Positions 56,160 to 64,000 of a stretch of DNA of 64,000 nt are shown one piece after another. Position numbers and translations under genes: made by a program. The DNA comes from UBA10649 sp963755335 (GTDB lineage: Bacteria; Actinomycetota; Actinomycetes; S36-B12). Location: positions 682,001 to 746,000 of the forward strand of contig CAVWJW010000008.1 in NCBI GenBank assembly GCA_963755335.1. The letters run 5' to 3'. The notes under the pieces are model-generated. The model did not search any database. It worked only from the letters and a program-made list of their open reading frames with translations, and was not told the origin of the DNA. The number at the start of each line of letters is the position of its first letter. Positions within the stretch are counted from its first letter, which is position 1.

Positions 56160-56719
56160 CTGACCGAGCCGCTCGCGCTGGGCGCTGCTGAGCCGACGGC
56201 GCTGGCAGCCGGGCTGACGCCCGTTGGCGGTGCTAGCTTCACCCGGACTGTGAACTGCATGACGACCTGGGTGTTCTTGTCCTTGGGCTTGCCGTCGTAG
56301 ACGGTCACGATCGTCTTGCCGGTGGCGATCGCCTGCAGGCCGGCGTTTGTCGCCGTGCCGTTGTCGTTCGTCTGCTGAGTCACGCGGACGATGCCCTTGG
56401 GCTTGGCTCGGACGATGATCGTGTTGGTGGCGTCGTTCTGCGGCAGGTCGGTGAAGATCGCGTTCTGCCCGACGACGAGCTTGATCTTCGTGCCGTTGTC
56501 AGCCTGCGTGATGTTGACCGGGGTCCAGGTGCTCGGGTCGCCGCCGACGAGCGATGGGCTGGCGAGGACCGACGACGATGGCAGGCTCGTGGGCAGGGCA
56601 CTGGAGGAGGCGGCTGGCGAGGACGTGGCATCGCTCGAGGACGAGCTGCAGGCGGCGAGCATGCCCGCTGCCGTCAAGCCCACGGCCGCCACAGCGATTC
56701 CGCTCTTCGTCATTCCCAT
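56156..56719 (-). CDS. Secreted lipoprotein, unknown
   Basis: 187 residues from ATG 56719 (AGGTGAGG upstream). Lipobox GMLAAC after a hydrophobic signal, then a Ser/Pro-rich linker and one beta-rich domain (TPVNITQADNGTKIKLVVGQ, GKTIVTVYDGKPKDKNTQVV) that resembles a protease-inhibitor or Ig-like fold. The tail is again Ser/Ala-rich. No function can be given. Confidence 0.8.
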   Translation of the reverse strand: MGMTKSGIAVAAVGLTAAGMLAACSSSSSDATSSPAASSSALPTSLPSSSVLASPSLVGGDPSTWTPVNITQADNGTKIKLVVGQNAIFTDLPQNDATNTIIVRAKPKGIVRVTQQTNDNGTATNAGLQAIATGKTIVTVYDGKPKDKNTQVVMQFTVRVKLAPPTGVSPAASAVGSAAPSASGSVS

Positions 56720-56822
56720 GGCAACCTCACCTGTTGTCTCCAAGCCGGTGTACCCGACGTCAGATGGAGCCTAACCGCGCGCGGTGGATTTGAGGCTGAG
56801 GCGCCACGAACATCCTCAGGGA

Positions 56823-58013
56823 TTACACAGTCCTTACGTCCGTCTGCCGGCTGCGCAGCACCCCGACGCCGATGATGAGGAGGGAGGCACCGGCGGCGAT
56901 CGTCATGCCCAGTCCCATCTCGACCGCGGGGCGGAAGGCCATGGCGGCGAGGATGGCCGAGGCGATGGCCCCCATGCTCATCTGCAGGCCCCCGACGAGG
57001 GCGGCGGCCGAGGCCGCCGAGCGCGGGAAGGGATCCAGGGACATCGCCATCGCGTTGCTGTTCACACCGGCGACGGTCATGAGCACGATGACCAGCGGGA
57101 TCATCAGCAAGGGCAACGCGACGGTTGCGAGAGCGGCCGCCAGCACGACGATCGACGCGGCGAACTGCGTGGTGACGGACGCCCGCAGTAGAACGACCAC
57201 GCGATGGGTCTTGAGCAGGCGCATGTTCAGCTGGGCGCCCAGCGCGAAGCACAAGGACAGGCCCGCGAACGTCAGGGCGAAGCCCCCTTCACTGAGGCCG
57301 TACGAGTCGATCAGGACTGCTGGGGACGCCGAGATGTAGGTGAACAGCGCGGTCGAGCCCAGGGCGGCGATGGCGGCGGACTTGCGGAACGCACCGCTGC
57401 CGATGATGGTGCCGTACTGCCGCATGGCCCCGACGAAGCCGTGCGCCGTGCGCCGCTCGGGAGGCAGCGTCTCGGGCATCAGGACGACACCGACCAGGCA
57501 CGCGATCGCGAACAGCGCGAGGAAGGCGAACATCCACTCCCAGGGGCCGATCAGCAGGATGCCCGAGCCGATCAGCGGCGCCACGACGGGTGCGAGGGCG
57601 AACACCGTCACGATAGCGGACATCGCGCGCGCCAGCTCGACACCGGAGTAGAGGTCGCGCACGCAAGCCCGCGCAATGACGATGCCGGCGGAGCCGCCGA
57701 GCGCCTGGACGAGCCGAAGCGCCACCATCGACGTGAGCGTCGGCGCCACCATGATCAGCAGTGAGGCGATCATGAAGATCGTCAGCCCGACGACCAGCGG
57801 CCTGCGGCGGCCGTAGCGGTCGGAAACTGGACCCCAGAGCACCTGGCCCAGCCCCAGCCCGAGGAGGCAGGCCGACATCGTCAACTGGACCGAGCCGGTG
57901 TCGGTTCCGTAGCTCTCGGCGATGGACGGGAAGGCCGGCAGGTACAGGTCGAGGGACATCGGGGCGAACGCCGTGAGTGCCGCGAGAAGGAGCAGCAGGC
58001 GGATCCGGGGCAC
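56823..58013 (-). CDS. MFS drug-resistance transporter, Bcr/CflA family
   Basis: 396 residues, 12 membrane helices, starting GTG 58013. Signatures: MSLDLYLPAFPSIAESYG at helix 1 and loop 2-3 WGPVSDRYGRRRPLV. Bcr/CflA proteins export drugs or small metabolites with proton antiport. Three bases separate it from the PfkB kinase gene, so it is the last gene of an aldolase-kinase-transporter operon. Confidence 0.9.
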   Translation of the reverse strand: MPRIRLLLLLAALTAFAPMSLDLYLPAFPSIAESYGTDTGSVQLTMSACLLGLGLGQVLWGPVSDRYGRRRPLVVGLTIFMIASLLIMVAPTLTSMVALRLVQALGGSAGIVIARACVRDLYSGVELARAMSAIVTVFALAPVVAPLIGSGILLIGPWEWMFAFLALFAIACLVGVVLMPETLPPERRTAHGFVGAMRQYGTIIGSGAFRKSAAIAALGSTALFTYISASPAVLIDSYGLSEGGFALTFAGLSLCFALGAQLNMRLLKTHRVVVLLRASVTTQFAASIVVLAAALATVALPLLMIPLVIVLMTVAGVNSNAMAMSLDPFPRSAASAAALVGGLQMSMGAIASAILAAMAFRPAVEMGLGMTIAAGASLLIIGVGVLRSRQTDVRTV

Positions 58014-58016
58014 GTC

Positions 58017-58937
58017 TCACCCTAGTTCGGGGACCGACTCCAGCATCTGCCCGACTGCCGTCATGCTCGGGATGCGGGACTGTCCGGTGGGTGTCGCGGC
58101 CACGACCGCCGCGGCCGCGTTCGCCAGGCGCACCCGGTCGAGGGTGGCCATGCCGCGGTCGAGTCCGACGGCGTACGCACCGTGGAACACGTCGCCGCAG
58201 CCCACGGTGTCGATGGCGTCGACCACGAATGCGGGCACCCGCTCGACGACCGGCACGTCCCAGCTCCTGACGAAGACGCCGTGAGGGCCGTCCGTCAGGA
58301 TCACGGTGGCGCGTTCGTTGTTCCACAACGCGTCGACGATGTCGATCGGACTGCTGCGACCTGTCGACTCCCGCGCGAAGCCCAGAGGCAGGATCGGATG
58401 GTCGGCGAGGGCGATCATGCCTTCGACGATGTCGCTGCCGGGTACCTCGCGCTCGGCGTCGAGGACGACCGGGATGCCGGCGGACAACGCCGCGCGCATG
58501 ACCTCCAGGCTGCCCGGTGGAGCCGTGCTGGCATCGACGATCAGGACGGTCGCCTGGGCGAGGGCGCCCTGCACGACGGCCGTGTCGGGCAGTGGCGTGT
58601 GCGCCAGGCTCGAGTCGTCATACGCGATGAAGCGGTCCCCGTCGCCGGTGACGATGATCGTCGAGAGTGCCGGATGGGCGCCCGCCGCCCGGGCAGTGAA
58701 CTCGACGCTGACCACGTTGTCGTGAAGGTCTGCGAGCACGTTGTCCCACTCGGGGTCCGAGCTGACGGTCGCGAGGTAGGCGGTGCTCGCTCCCAGTCCT
58801 GCCGCTGCGGTCAGTGCATTGCGGATGTTGCCGCCGAAGCGTGTCTCGGTTCGGCGGATTCGCCCCTTGCCGTCCTGCAGCAGCGCATTCGTGAACAGCA
58901 CGCGGTCGTACGCGATGCAGCCGAGGCCAACGATCAT
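58017..58937 (-). CDS. PfkB-family carbohydrate kinase
   Basis: 306 residues from ATG 58937; longer forms upstream would overlap the aldolase gene. Ribokinase fold: N-terminal FGGNIRNALTAAAGLG, C-terminal anion hole and catalytic Asp in DTVGCGDVFHGAYAVGL (Cys in place of the common Ala). Phosphorylates a sugar or nucleoside; substrate unknown. The aldolase gene ends 16 bases upstream, so the kinase may make the aldolase substrate (inference). Confidence 0.9.
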   Translation of the reverse strand: MIVGLGCIAYDRVLFTNALLQDGKGRIRRTETRFGGNIRNALTAAAGLGASTAYLATVSSDPEWDNVLADLHDNVVSVEFTARAAGAHPALSTIIVTGDGDRFIAYDDSSLAHTPLPDTAVVQGALAQATVLIVDASTAPPGSLEVMRAALSAGIPVVLDAEREVPGSDIVEGMIALADHPILPLGFARESTGRSSPIDIVDALWNNERATVILTDGPHGVFVRSWDVPVVERVPAFVVDAIDTVGCGDVFHGAYAVGLDRGMATLDRVRLANAAAAVVAATPTGQSRIPSMTAVGQMLESVPELG

Positions 58938-58953
58938 GGCGCCGTCGGTCGGA

Positions 58954-59760
58954 CTAGGCCGGCCGCGATGCCGACGCCATTGCGACGTCGGCATCCGCGT
59001 TCTCATGGATGACGGCGCGGTAGGCGCGTGCGGCGACCTCGAGGTTCGGGTTGCCCCAGATGTTGCGCCCGACGACGGCGCCTCGGGCGCCCGCGGCCAC
59101 GGCCTCGTGAGTCATGGCGAGTGCGTCATGCAGCGTGGCGGCCTTCGGCCCGCCGGCGATGACGATCGGCGTCGGGCAGGACGCGATGATCTCCTTCATC
59201 GCCTGCGCATCACCGGGGTAGCCGACCTTGATCACGTCGACGCCGGTCTCGATTCCGCAGCGCACCGCCCAGGCGATCTGCTCGGGGCTGAAGACGATCT
59301 CGCCGCCGTTGGCATAGTCGCGCGGGTAGATGTGCGCGACGACGGGCAGCTCATAGGGGGCTGCATCGCGGACGGCGTCGGCCAGCCACTGCAGCGAGCG
59401 GCCCTCAGTCGCGCCACGCACCGGCACGGCGACGGCCAGAGCATCGGCGCCCAGTCGCACAGCGTCGGCGGGAGTGGAGAGCACCTGTCCGACGCGATCG
59501 TCGGAGGTGAACGTGATGGCCTCGATGATGAGGGCGGCCTTGCCGGCATACGGGGCCCAGCAGTGCTTGGCGGTGCCGGCCGTCATCGTCATGGTGTCGG
59601 GCGTGCCGGCCATGCTGCGGGCGATCGCGGTCGGAAGATCGTGCAGGCCCATCCCCGGCGCGTCCCCGTACCCGACGAAGTGATCGACGGCCACGCCGAA
59701 CAGGTTTCCGGACGGATTCGAGAACAGACGGGACAGGCGAACGGTCGTTCCTAAGCCCAC
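58954..59760 (-). CDS. Class I aldolase (DeoC/LacD/DhnA-type)
   Basis: 268 residues from GTG 59760, with GGAG eight bases upstream. TIM barrel with FGVAVDHFVGYG (active Asp), a candidate Schiff-base Lys in VIKVGYPG and phosphate loop IVIAGGPKA plus GARGAVVGRNIWGNP. This pattern matches DhnA-type class I fructose-bisphosphate or ADH-synthase-like aldolases. First gene of the aldolase-kinase-MFS operon. Exact substrate not assignable. Confidence 0.85.
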   Translation of the reverse strand: MGLGTTVRLSRLFSNPSGNLFGVAVDHFVGYGDAPGMGLHDLPTAIARSMAGTPDTMTMTAGTAKHCWAPYAGKAALIIEAITFTSDDRVGQVLSTPADAVRLGADALAVAVPVRGATEGRSLQWLADAVRDAAPYELPVVAHIYPRDYANGGEIVFSPEQIAWAVRCGIETGVDVIKVGYPGDAQAMKEIIASCPTPIVIAGGPKAATLHDALAMTHEAVAAGARGAVVGRNIWGNPNLEVAARAYRAVIHENADADVAMASASRPA

Positions 59761-59885
59761 GACGATGCTCCAGTTCGAGTTGGACGAACACGCGGCGCTT
59801 GGCGGTCGCGTGCGCGTCACCAATCTATCGGAGCAGCAGTCGGGACTTGCTAGCGTGACAGCCGGGGCCAGCGGCTGGGGAGCGG

Positions 59886-60764
59886 ATGAGCGCGGCAGTT
59901 CTGATCGCGTACGCGATCGGTGTCGTGCTGGGCCTGCTCGCGGCGCGGGTGCCCGCCTTCGGACGAGTGTGGCCCGTCATCGTGCGCGTCCAGATCCTCG
60001 TGGCAGCCATCACGCTGTCCGTTGTCGCGGTCTGGCGGATCGACGACGTCGGCAGTGTGGTGTGGCCCACACTGATCGCCTGTTCGGCCGCCGCGGTGTT
60101 CGCGGTCGCGTGGGCCACCGCCCGTGAACCGAATCGCGATGCGCATGCCGTGCTGCAGGCCTGGTCGGCGAACGCGAACACGGGCTTCTTCGTCATCCCC
60201 GTCGCCGCCGCCCTGGCCGGTCCGGCCGGTGCGACTGCCGCCGTGCTGGCCGACCGTATCGCGACGCCGCTGTACGCGTTATGGATCCATCTGCTGCGCA
60301 AGGGGGCGCCGATCCAGCAGCGTCGTCGCACCGGCCTCATCGACCAGGCACCGGTGATCGCCCTTGGTGTCGGGCTGCTGCTGCACCTGACCGGACCGGC
60401 ACCGGACTGGACGGCCACGCTGACGATGCTGGCGGCACCACTGATGGCCGCGAGCGGGGCGGCGATCTTCGTGGGCTCGGTCCTGCACCCCTCGCAGCGG
60501 ATCGACCCGCGGCCGGGTTTCCGCCGCTGGCTGGCCCTGGTCGGCGTGAGGGTTGTCTGGTGTGCGCCGATCGTGATCCTCGCCCCGTCCACGACCTACA
60601 AGGTGGTCGCGGTGCTGTGCGCGCTGTCCATCCCTGCGTTCGCGGTGCCGCAGATGTCCACGGTGTACGGGTATGCCGATCCGGTAGTGGCGGCGGGGAG
60701 CCGGTACGGCTGGGTCGCCGGCGCCTTCGGGGTGGTCGCTGCCCTCGTCCTCGTCGGGGGGTAG
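59886..60764 (+). CDS. AEC-type (auxin-efflux-carrier-like) transporter
   Basis: 292 residues, about nine or ten membrane helices. NANTGFFVIPVAAALAGP and the repeated second-half helices (IALGVGLLLHLTG, LMAASGAAIFVGSVL) are typical of AEC/BART permeases. Substrate unknown (organic acids are common). Divergent from the aldolase operon; followed after 94 bases by the regulated nitroreductase. Confidence 0.82.
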   Translation: MSAAVLIAYAIGVVLGLLAARVPAFGRVWPVIVRVQILVAAITLSVVAVWRIDDVGSVVWPTLIACSAAAVFAVAWATAREPNRDAHAVLQAWSANANTGFFVIPVAAALAGPAGATAAVLADRIATPLYALWIHLLRKGAPIQQRRRTGLIDQAPVIALGVGLLLHLTGPAPDWTATLTMLAAPLMAASGAAIFVGSVLHPSQRIDPRPGFRRWLALVGVRVVWCAPIVILAPSTTYKVVAVLCALSIPAFAVPQMSTVYGYADPVVAAGSRYGWVAGAFGVVAALVLVGG

Positions 60765-60776
60765 GAATAACGGCAT

Positions 60777-60818
60777 TTGCTTGATGGTTCAACCATTAGT
60801 AAAGTTGAATCATCAACT
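60777..60818 (+). promoter_or_regulatory. Promoter with two palindromic operators before the nitroreductase
   Basis: A -35 TTGCTT (60777) and -10 TAAAGT (60800) are separated by 17 bp. Palindrome ATGGTTCAACCAT (60784-60796) lies between them, and AGTTGA-ATCA-TCAACT (60803-60818) overlaps the -10. Such sites suit a dimeric repressor of MarR type. The stretch is unusually AT-rich for this window. Confidence 0.65.
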
Positions 60819-60858
60819 AAAGTAGGGGCCCTGCCCCGAAAGCCACCCAGGAGTCACC

Positions 60859-61471
60859 GTGACCAGCACCTTCGCCGGAACGGACCGCGCCATCGACGAG
60901 CGGTCTGCCGACATCATCTTCCGCGACGCCCACACCGCCTACTCGTTCACCGGCGAGCCCGTCCTCGGACGACCAGCTCGCGGCCATCTACGACCACGTC
61001 AGGCACGCGCCGACGGCCATGAACACGCAGCCGCTGCGCATCACCTACGTGCGGTCCGCCGAGGCGAAGGCCCGGCTGCTGCCGCACCTCGCCGAGGGCA
61101 ACCGCGCGAAGGCCGATTCGGCGCCGGTCATCGCCATCCTGGCGGCGGACACCGAGTTCCACGAGCACCTGCCCCGAATGCTGCCGCACGCCCCCGCCGC
61201 CAAGGACATGTTCGCCGACCCGGCCGCCCGCACCAAGGCCGCGACCTTCAACGCCACCCTTCAGGCCGGCTACTTCATCCTCGCCGTGCGTGCCGCGGGC
61301 CTGGACGCCGGACCGATGGGCGGCATCGACGCGATCGGGATCGACAGGGAGTTCTTCGCCGGGACGGGCCTGCGGACCTTCCTCGCCGTGAACATCGGCT
61401 ACGTCGCCGAGGACGGCACGTTCCCGCGCAATCCCCGGTTCGACGCCCACGAGGTCGTCACCGTCCTATGA
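60859..61471 (+). CDS. Nitroreductase-family protein (RutE/HadB-like malonic semialdehyde reductase); one frame break
   Basis: 203 residues after removing one C near 60963, which gives GEPVSDDQLAAIYDHVRHAP. FMN/NAD(P)H oxidoreductase fold; AHTAYSFTGEPV and APTAMNTQPLRITYV form the flavin site and AGLDAGPMGGID the second. The RutE/HadB group reduces 3-oxopropanoate or similar carbonyls. It is the first gene of a run (nitroreductase, pirin, OsmC) that looks like a redox/electrophile stress set. Confidence 0.85.
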
Positions 61472-61521
61472 GGTAGCGGATCCGACGGATCCCCTTGCCC
61501 ATCCACCCACCCACCCCTACC

Positions 61522-61535
61522 GTTGAAACCTCAAC
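61522..61535 (+). promoter_or_regulatory. GTTGA-N4-TCAAC operator before the pirin gene
   Basis: GTTGA-AACC-TCAAC, 30 bases before the pirin ATG. Arms and spacing are identical to the second operator before the nitroreductase (GTTGA-ATCA-TCAAC inside 60803-60818). One regulator therefore probably controls both genes. Confidence 0.65.
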
Positions 61536-61564
61536 TAGCGGACAACCGCCCAGGAGTGACTGCA

Positions 61565-62542
61565 ATGCCTGCACAGACAGCCGACACACTGACCCTGCCC
61601 CGCCTCAGCGCGGCACCGGACGCCCTGCCGCGCGCCGTCAAGACCGTCACCAGCGCCCCCTCCGGCGCCGAGGGGGAGGGCTTCCCGGTGCGGCGCGCGT
61701 TCTACGGCATCGCGTCCGCCGACCTGGATCCCTTCGTCCACATGGATCAGATGGGAGAGGTCGAGTACGCGCCAGGTGAGCCCAAGGGCACGCCGTGGCA
61801 TCCCCACCGCGGCTTCGAGACGTTCACCTACCTCATCGACGGCCAGTTCATCCACCAGGACTCCAACGGCGGCGGCGGCATCATCAACGACGGCGGCACG
61901 CAGTACATGACCGCCGGCGATGGCATCCTGCACATCGAGACGCCGCCCGAGCACCTCGTCGAGTCGGGTGGGCTGTTCCACGGTGTCCAGCTGTGGATCA
62001 ACCTGCCGCGCGCCCTGAAGCGGATCGCCCCGCAGTACCAGGACCTGCAGGGCCGTGACTCGACCATGATCACCAGCGCCGACGGTGGCGCGCTGCTGCG
62101 CGTTCTCGCCGGCGAGGTCGACGGGCACGCCGGCCCGGGCATCTCGCACACGCCGCTGGCCATCACGCACCTCACCCTGGCTCCCGGCGCCCAGGTCGAC
62201 ATCCCGTGGCGTCGCGACTTCAACGCCCTCGCCTACGTGCTGGGCGGCTACGGGACGGTGGGCGCCGAGCGGCGCCCGATCCGCACCGGCCAGATGGCTC
62301 TGCTCGGCGAGGGGGACACGGTGCTGCTGCGGGCCGACGAGGCCCAGGAGTCGCGGTCGCCGAACCTGGAGATCTTCCTCATCGGCGGCGTTCCGCTTCG
62401 CGAGCCGGTCATCCAGTACGGCCCGTTCGTGATGAGCACCAAGGCCGAGATCATGGAGGCGTTCGACGACTTCCAGGCCGGCCGCCTGGGCACCGTGCCC
62501 GCCGGCGCCATCCAGCCGCATCGTCCGGGCGGATCCGCCTAG
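61565..62542 (+). CDS. Pirin-family protein
   Basis: 325 residues from ATG 61565 (AGGAG upstream). Two-cupin pirin fold: metal-site motif GTPWHPHRGFETFTYL with His and Glu ligands, QYMTAGDGILHIETPP, and LFHGVQLWINLP. Some pirins are quercetinases; others act on metabolic enzymes. In bacteria they are often induced by electrophiles. A GTTGA-N4-TCAAC operator precedes it and a strong hairpin follows it. Confidence 0.93.
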   Translation: MPAQTADTLTLPRLSAAPDALPRAVKTVTSAPSGAEGEGFPVRRAFYGIASADLDPFVHMDQMGEVEYAPGEPKGTPWHPHRGFETFTYLIDGQFIHQDSNGGGGIINDGGTQYMTAGDGILHIETPPEHLVESGGLFHGVQLWINLPRALKRIAPQYQDLQGRDSTMITSADGGALLRVLAGEVDGHAGPGISHTPLAITHLTLAPGAQVDIPWRRDFNALAYVLGGYGTVGAERRPIRTGQMALLGEGDTVLLRADEAQESRSPNLEIFLIGGVPLREPVIQYGPFVMSTKAEIMEAFDDFQAGRLGTVPAGAIQPHRPGGSA

Positions 62543-62554
62543 GTCCGTTCGCGC

Positions 62555-62592
62555 AAGGCCGCCGTCGTTGATGGAATAGCGGCGGCGGCCTT
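62555..62592 (+). terminator. Hairpin terminator after the pirin gene
   Basis: AAGGCCGCCG (62555-62564) pairs perfectly with CGGCGGCCTT (62583-62592), 18-base loop, 12 bases after the stop. Confidence 0.8.
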
Positions 62593-62638
62593 CGCGTTGG
62601 CGGGGGCAGCAACCCCTACCAGCGAACGGAGATCCGCG

Positions 62639-63058
62639 ATGGCAACGACCCGGTACGCATCGGCACGGTGGAACGGCTCACTCATGGAGGGCAGCGGCGA
62701 GGTCAGCCTGGACTCGTCGGGCATCGGGGTCTTCCCCGTGTCATGGCCGGCCCGATCCGAGGCGTCGAACGGCCTGACCAGTCCCGAGGAGCTCATCGCC
62801 GCCGCGCATGCCACGTGCTTCTCGATGGCGCTGTCGAACGGACTGGCGAAGGGCGGCACGCCGCCCACCGAGCTGCGCACGTCCGCGGAGGTCGACTTCC
62901 AGCCGGGCACCGGCATCACCGCCATCCGCCTGCGTGTCAGTGGTGACGTTCCTGGGCTCGACGCCGAGGGCTTCATGGCGGCGGCGCTGCAGGCGAAGGA
63001 CGGCTGCCCGGTCAGCCAGGCCCTTAAGGCCGTGCCGATCTCGCTCGTCGTCGAGTAG
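62639..63058 (+). CDS. OsmC-family peroxiredoxin-like protein
   Basis: 139 residues from ATG 62639 (GGAG upstream). OsmC/Ohr fold with two redox Cys: HATCFSMALS (peroxidatic) and DGCPVSQAL (resolving). It reduces organic hydroperoxides in the cytosol. N-terminal RYASARWNGSLMEGSGEV is typical of OsmC. It fits the stress grouping with the nitroreductase and pirin genes but sits behind the pirin terminator. Confidence 0.92.
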   Translation: MATTRYASARWNGSLMEGSGEVSLDSSGIGVFPVSWPARSEASNGLTSPEELIAAAHATCFSMALSNGLAKGGTPPTELRTSAEVDFQPGTGITAIRLRVSGDVPGLDAEGFMAAALQAKDGCPVSQALKAVPISLVVE

Positions 63059-63071
63059 CCGACACGACCCG

Positions 63072-63329
63072 CTACTGCAGCGGGATGTTGTGACGCAACT
63101 GCATGTGAAGGGCCATACCGGCGGAAGCGCCGTGGTGGTCGACCCACGTCATCGTGCTGGGTCCGCAGGCACAGGTCCACGTGTACTCCCCGGCGTGCTC
63201 TGGCGCGTTCGCCGGCAGTTGGTCGACGTGAGTGGCCCAGTGCGCCGAGCGGCTCGGTGCGTCGAAGTGCACCGAGCAGATGGGGCAGGTGATGATGACG
63301 AGGTCTTCTCTGTCGCTGAACAATCCCAT
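63072..63329 (-). CDS. Small zinc-finger-like protein, unknown
   Basis: 85 residues. Two finger-like elements: CPICSVHFDAPSRSAHWATH (CxxC then two His) and CACGP followed by HHGASAGMALHMQLRH. This resembles eukaryote-like C2H2 fingers but could be another zinc fold. No membrane segment. It follows the monooxygenase gene on the same strand with a 125-base gap (63330-63454) in which nothing else is seen. Confidence 0.7.
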   Translation of the reverse strand: MGLFSDREDLVIITCPICSVHFDAPSRSAHWATHVDQLPANAPEHAGEYTWTCACGPSTMTWVDHHGASAGMALHMQLRHNIPLQ

Positions 63330-63454
63330 GACGCGCCCGCTCTCTGTGGCGTCGGTCGCGTCCGGTCAGACGATTGTCGACGACGTGCAGTGATGCACTA
63401 CTGCCTGATTCTCCGCGGGTGCCCTGTGACAGGTCAAACGCGGCCCAGGACGGG

Positions 63455-64000
63455 CTATCCGGCGAGGGCGCGGGTGACGGCCGGCAGCACCTCGGTCGCG
63501 AGCAGCTCGATGGACCGCGCGGTGTCGTCGAACGGCAGACCGCCCAGGCCGATCTGCGCCAGGAACCGGCTGTGCCCGAGGACCTCGTGCTCCCACAGGA
63601 TCTTCTCGGTGACCTCCTGCGGGCTGCCGGCGAAGAGGGCGCCCCGCGGACCGGCCCACGACTCGAACGCGTCGCGCGGCAGGAGTGCTCGGCGGGCGCT
63701 CGGCATGTTTGTGCCGATGTACCGCGAGTAGTACGGGTAGAAGGTGTCGCGGGCCTGTTGGCTGGTGCGGTCGGTGTAGAAGTGGCTGGTCACGCCGAGG
63801 CGAAGACTGCTTTCGGGGACGCCGGCAGCTGCGGCCGACTGCCGGTAGAGCTGCGCGAGTGGCTCGAACCGCTCGGGCGAGCCCAGGATGGCGAAGTAGG
63901 TCGGCAGGCCAAGCCGGCCGCCGCGCACCACGCTCGCCGGAGTGCCGCCGACGGCCAGCCACACCGGCAGCTGAGGCTGGACGGGTCGCGGGTACACGGG
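63455..64000 (-). CDS. Luciferase-like (LLM class) flavin-dependent monooxygenase, 5' end outside window
   Basis: C-terminal 181 residues of a bacterial-luciferase-like oxidoreductase; the start lies beyond the window. LPVWLAVGGTPASVVRGGRLGL is the cofactor-binding strand-loop, and FAGSPQEVTEKILWEHEVLG with FLAQIGLGGLPF lies in the last barrel units. FMN or F420 may be the cofactor; the fragment cannot decide. Substrate unknown. Confidence 0.9.
   Translation of the reverse strand, partial: PVYPRPVQPQLPVWLAVGGTPASVVRGGRLGLPTYFAILGSPERFEPLAQLYRQSAAAAGVPESSLRLGVTSHFYTDRTSQQARDTFYPYYSRYIGTNMPSARRALLPRDAFESWAGPRGALFAGSPQEVTEKILWEHEVLGHSRFLAQIGLGGLPFDDTARSIELLATEVLPAVTRALAG

Overview
The window is very GC-rich, densely coded DNA from an actinobacterium (Actinomycetota). 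Support comes from the gene content: an AdnA/AdnB-type helicase-nuclease pair, UvrD2 with HRDC domain, mycoredoxin, MoeZ-type adenylyltransferase/sulfurtransferase, a 180-kDa NAD-glutamate dehydrogenase, a WS/DGAT acyltransferase, a UPF0182 membrane protein and many GTG starts. No tRNA, rRNA, CRISPR array, transposase or phage gene was seen. Genus cannot be fixed from this sequence.

Layout. 1-6.8 kb: end of a NarL-type two-component pair, then a very large secreted protein with three copies of an unrecognised ~220-residue module separated by ASH-like beta domains. 6.8-9.6 kb: a small HTH protein, a SAF-domain (CpaB-like) protein and a TadZ/CpaE-like ATPase without Tad pilus genes nearby. 9.7-12.6 kb: WS/DGAT, patatin-like lipase and a DUF2505 protein. 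12.8-17.7 kb: NAD-glutamate dehydrogenase. 18-54 kb: a core block whose order recalls the moeZ / adnA-adnB / nudC / mycoredoxin / uvrD2 / ABC1 kinase / Rv3196-Rv3195-Rv3194c-Rv3193c region of Mycobacterium tuberculosis, interrupted by accessory genes (RibD-C reductase, acyltransferase 3, an MFS transporter fused to a cyclic-nucleotide-binding domain, an MBL hydrolase, a SARP-like regulator, secreted proteins, an M20 peptidase). 54-64 kb: methyltransferase, ArfB ribosome rescue factor, channel-like membrane protein, lipoprotein, an aldolase-PfkB kinase-MFS operon, an AEC-type transporter, a nitroreductase / pirin / OsmC stress group, and the end of a luciferase-like monooxygenase.

About twenty single-base frame breaks occur across otherwise well-conserved genes (adnA, adnB, gdh, UPF0182 and others). 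Nearly all are repaired by adding or removing one base, often in a short G or C run. Uncorrected sequencing or assembly indels are the simplest explanation, so I join these pieces into single genes and give the break points.

The most interesting non-coding signals are: (1) three AGGCAAA repeats at exact 11-bp spacing upstream of an unknown membrane-anchored gene and next to a SARP-type (OmpR-HTH plus BTAD) regulator; (2) an array of DnaA-box-like TCC(A/C)CA motifs at about 22-bp spacing, followed by a nested stem-loop, in the 424-bp gap at 49.1-49.5 kb; (3) a shared GTTGA-N4-TCAAC operator before the nitroreductase and pirin genes; (4) a 41-bp exact repeat placed twice, in frame, in the N-terminus of a flippase/pseudokinase fusion.
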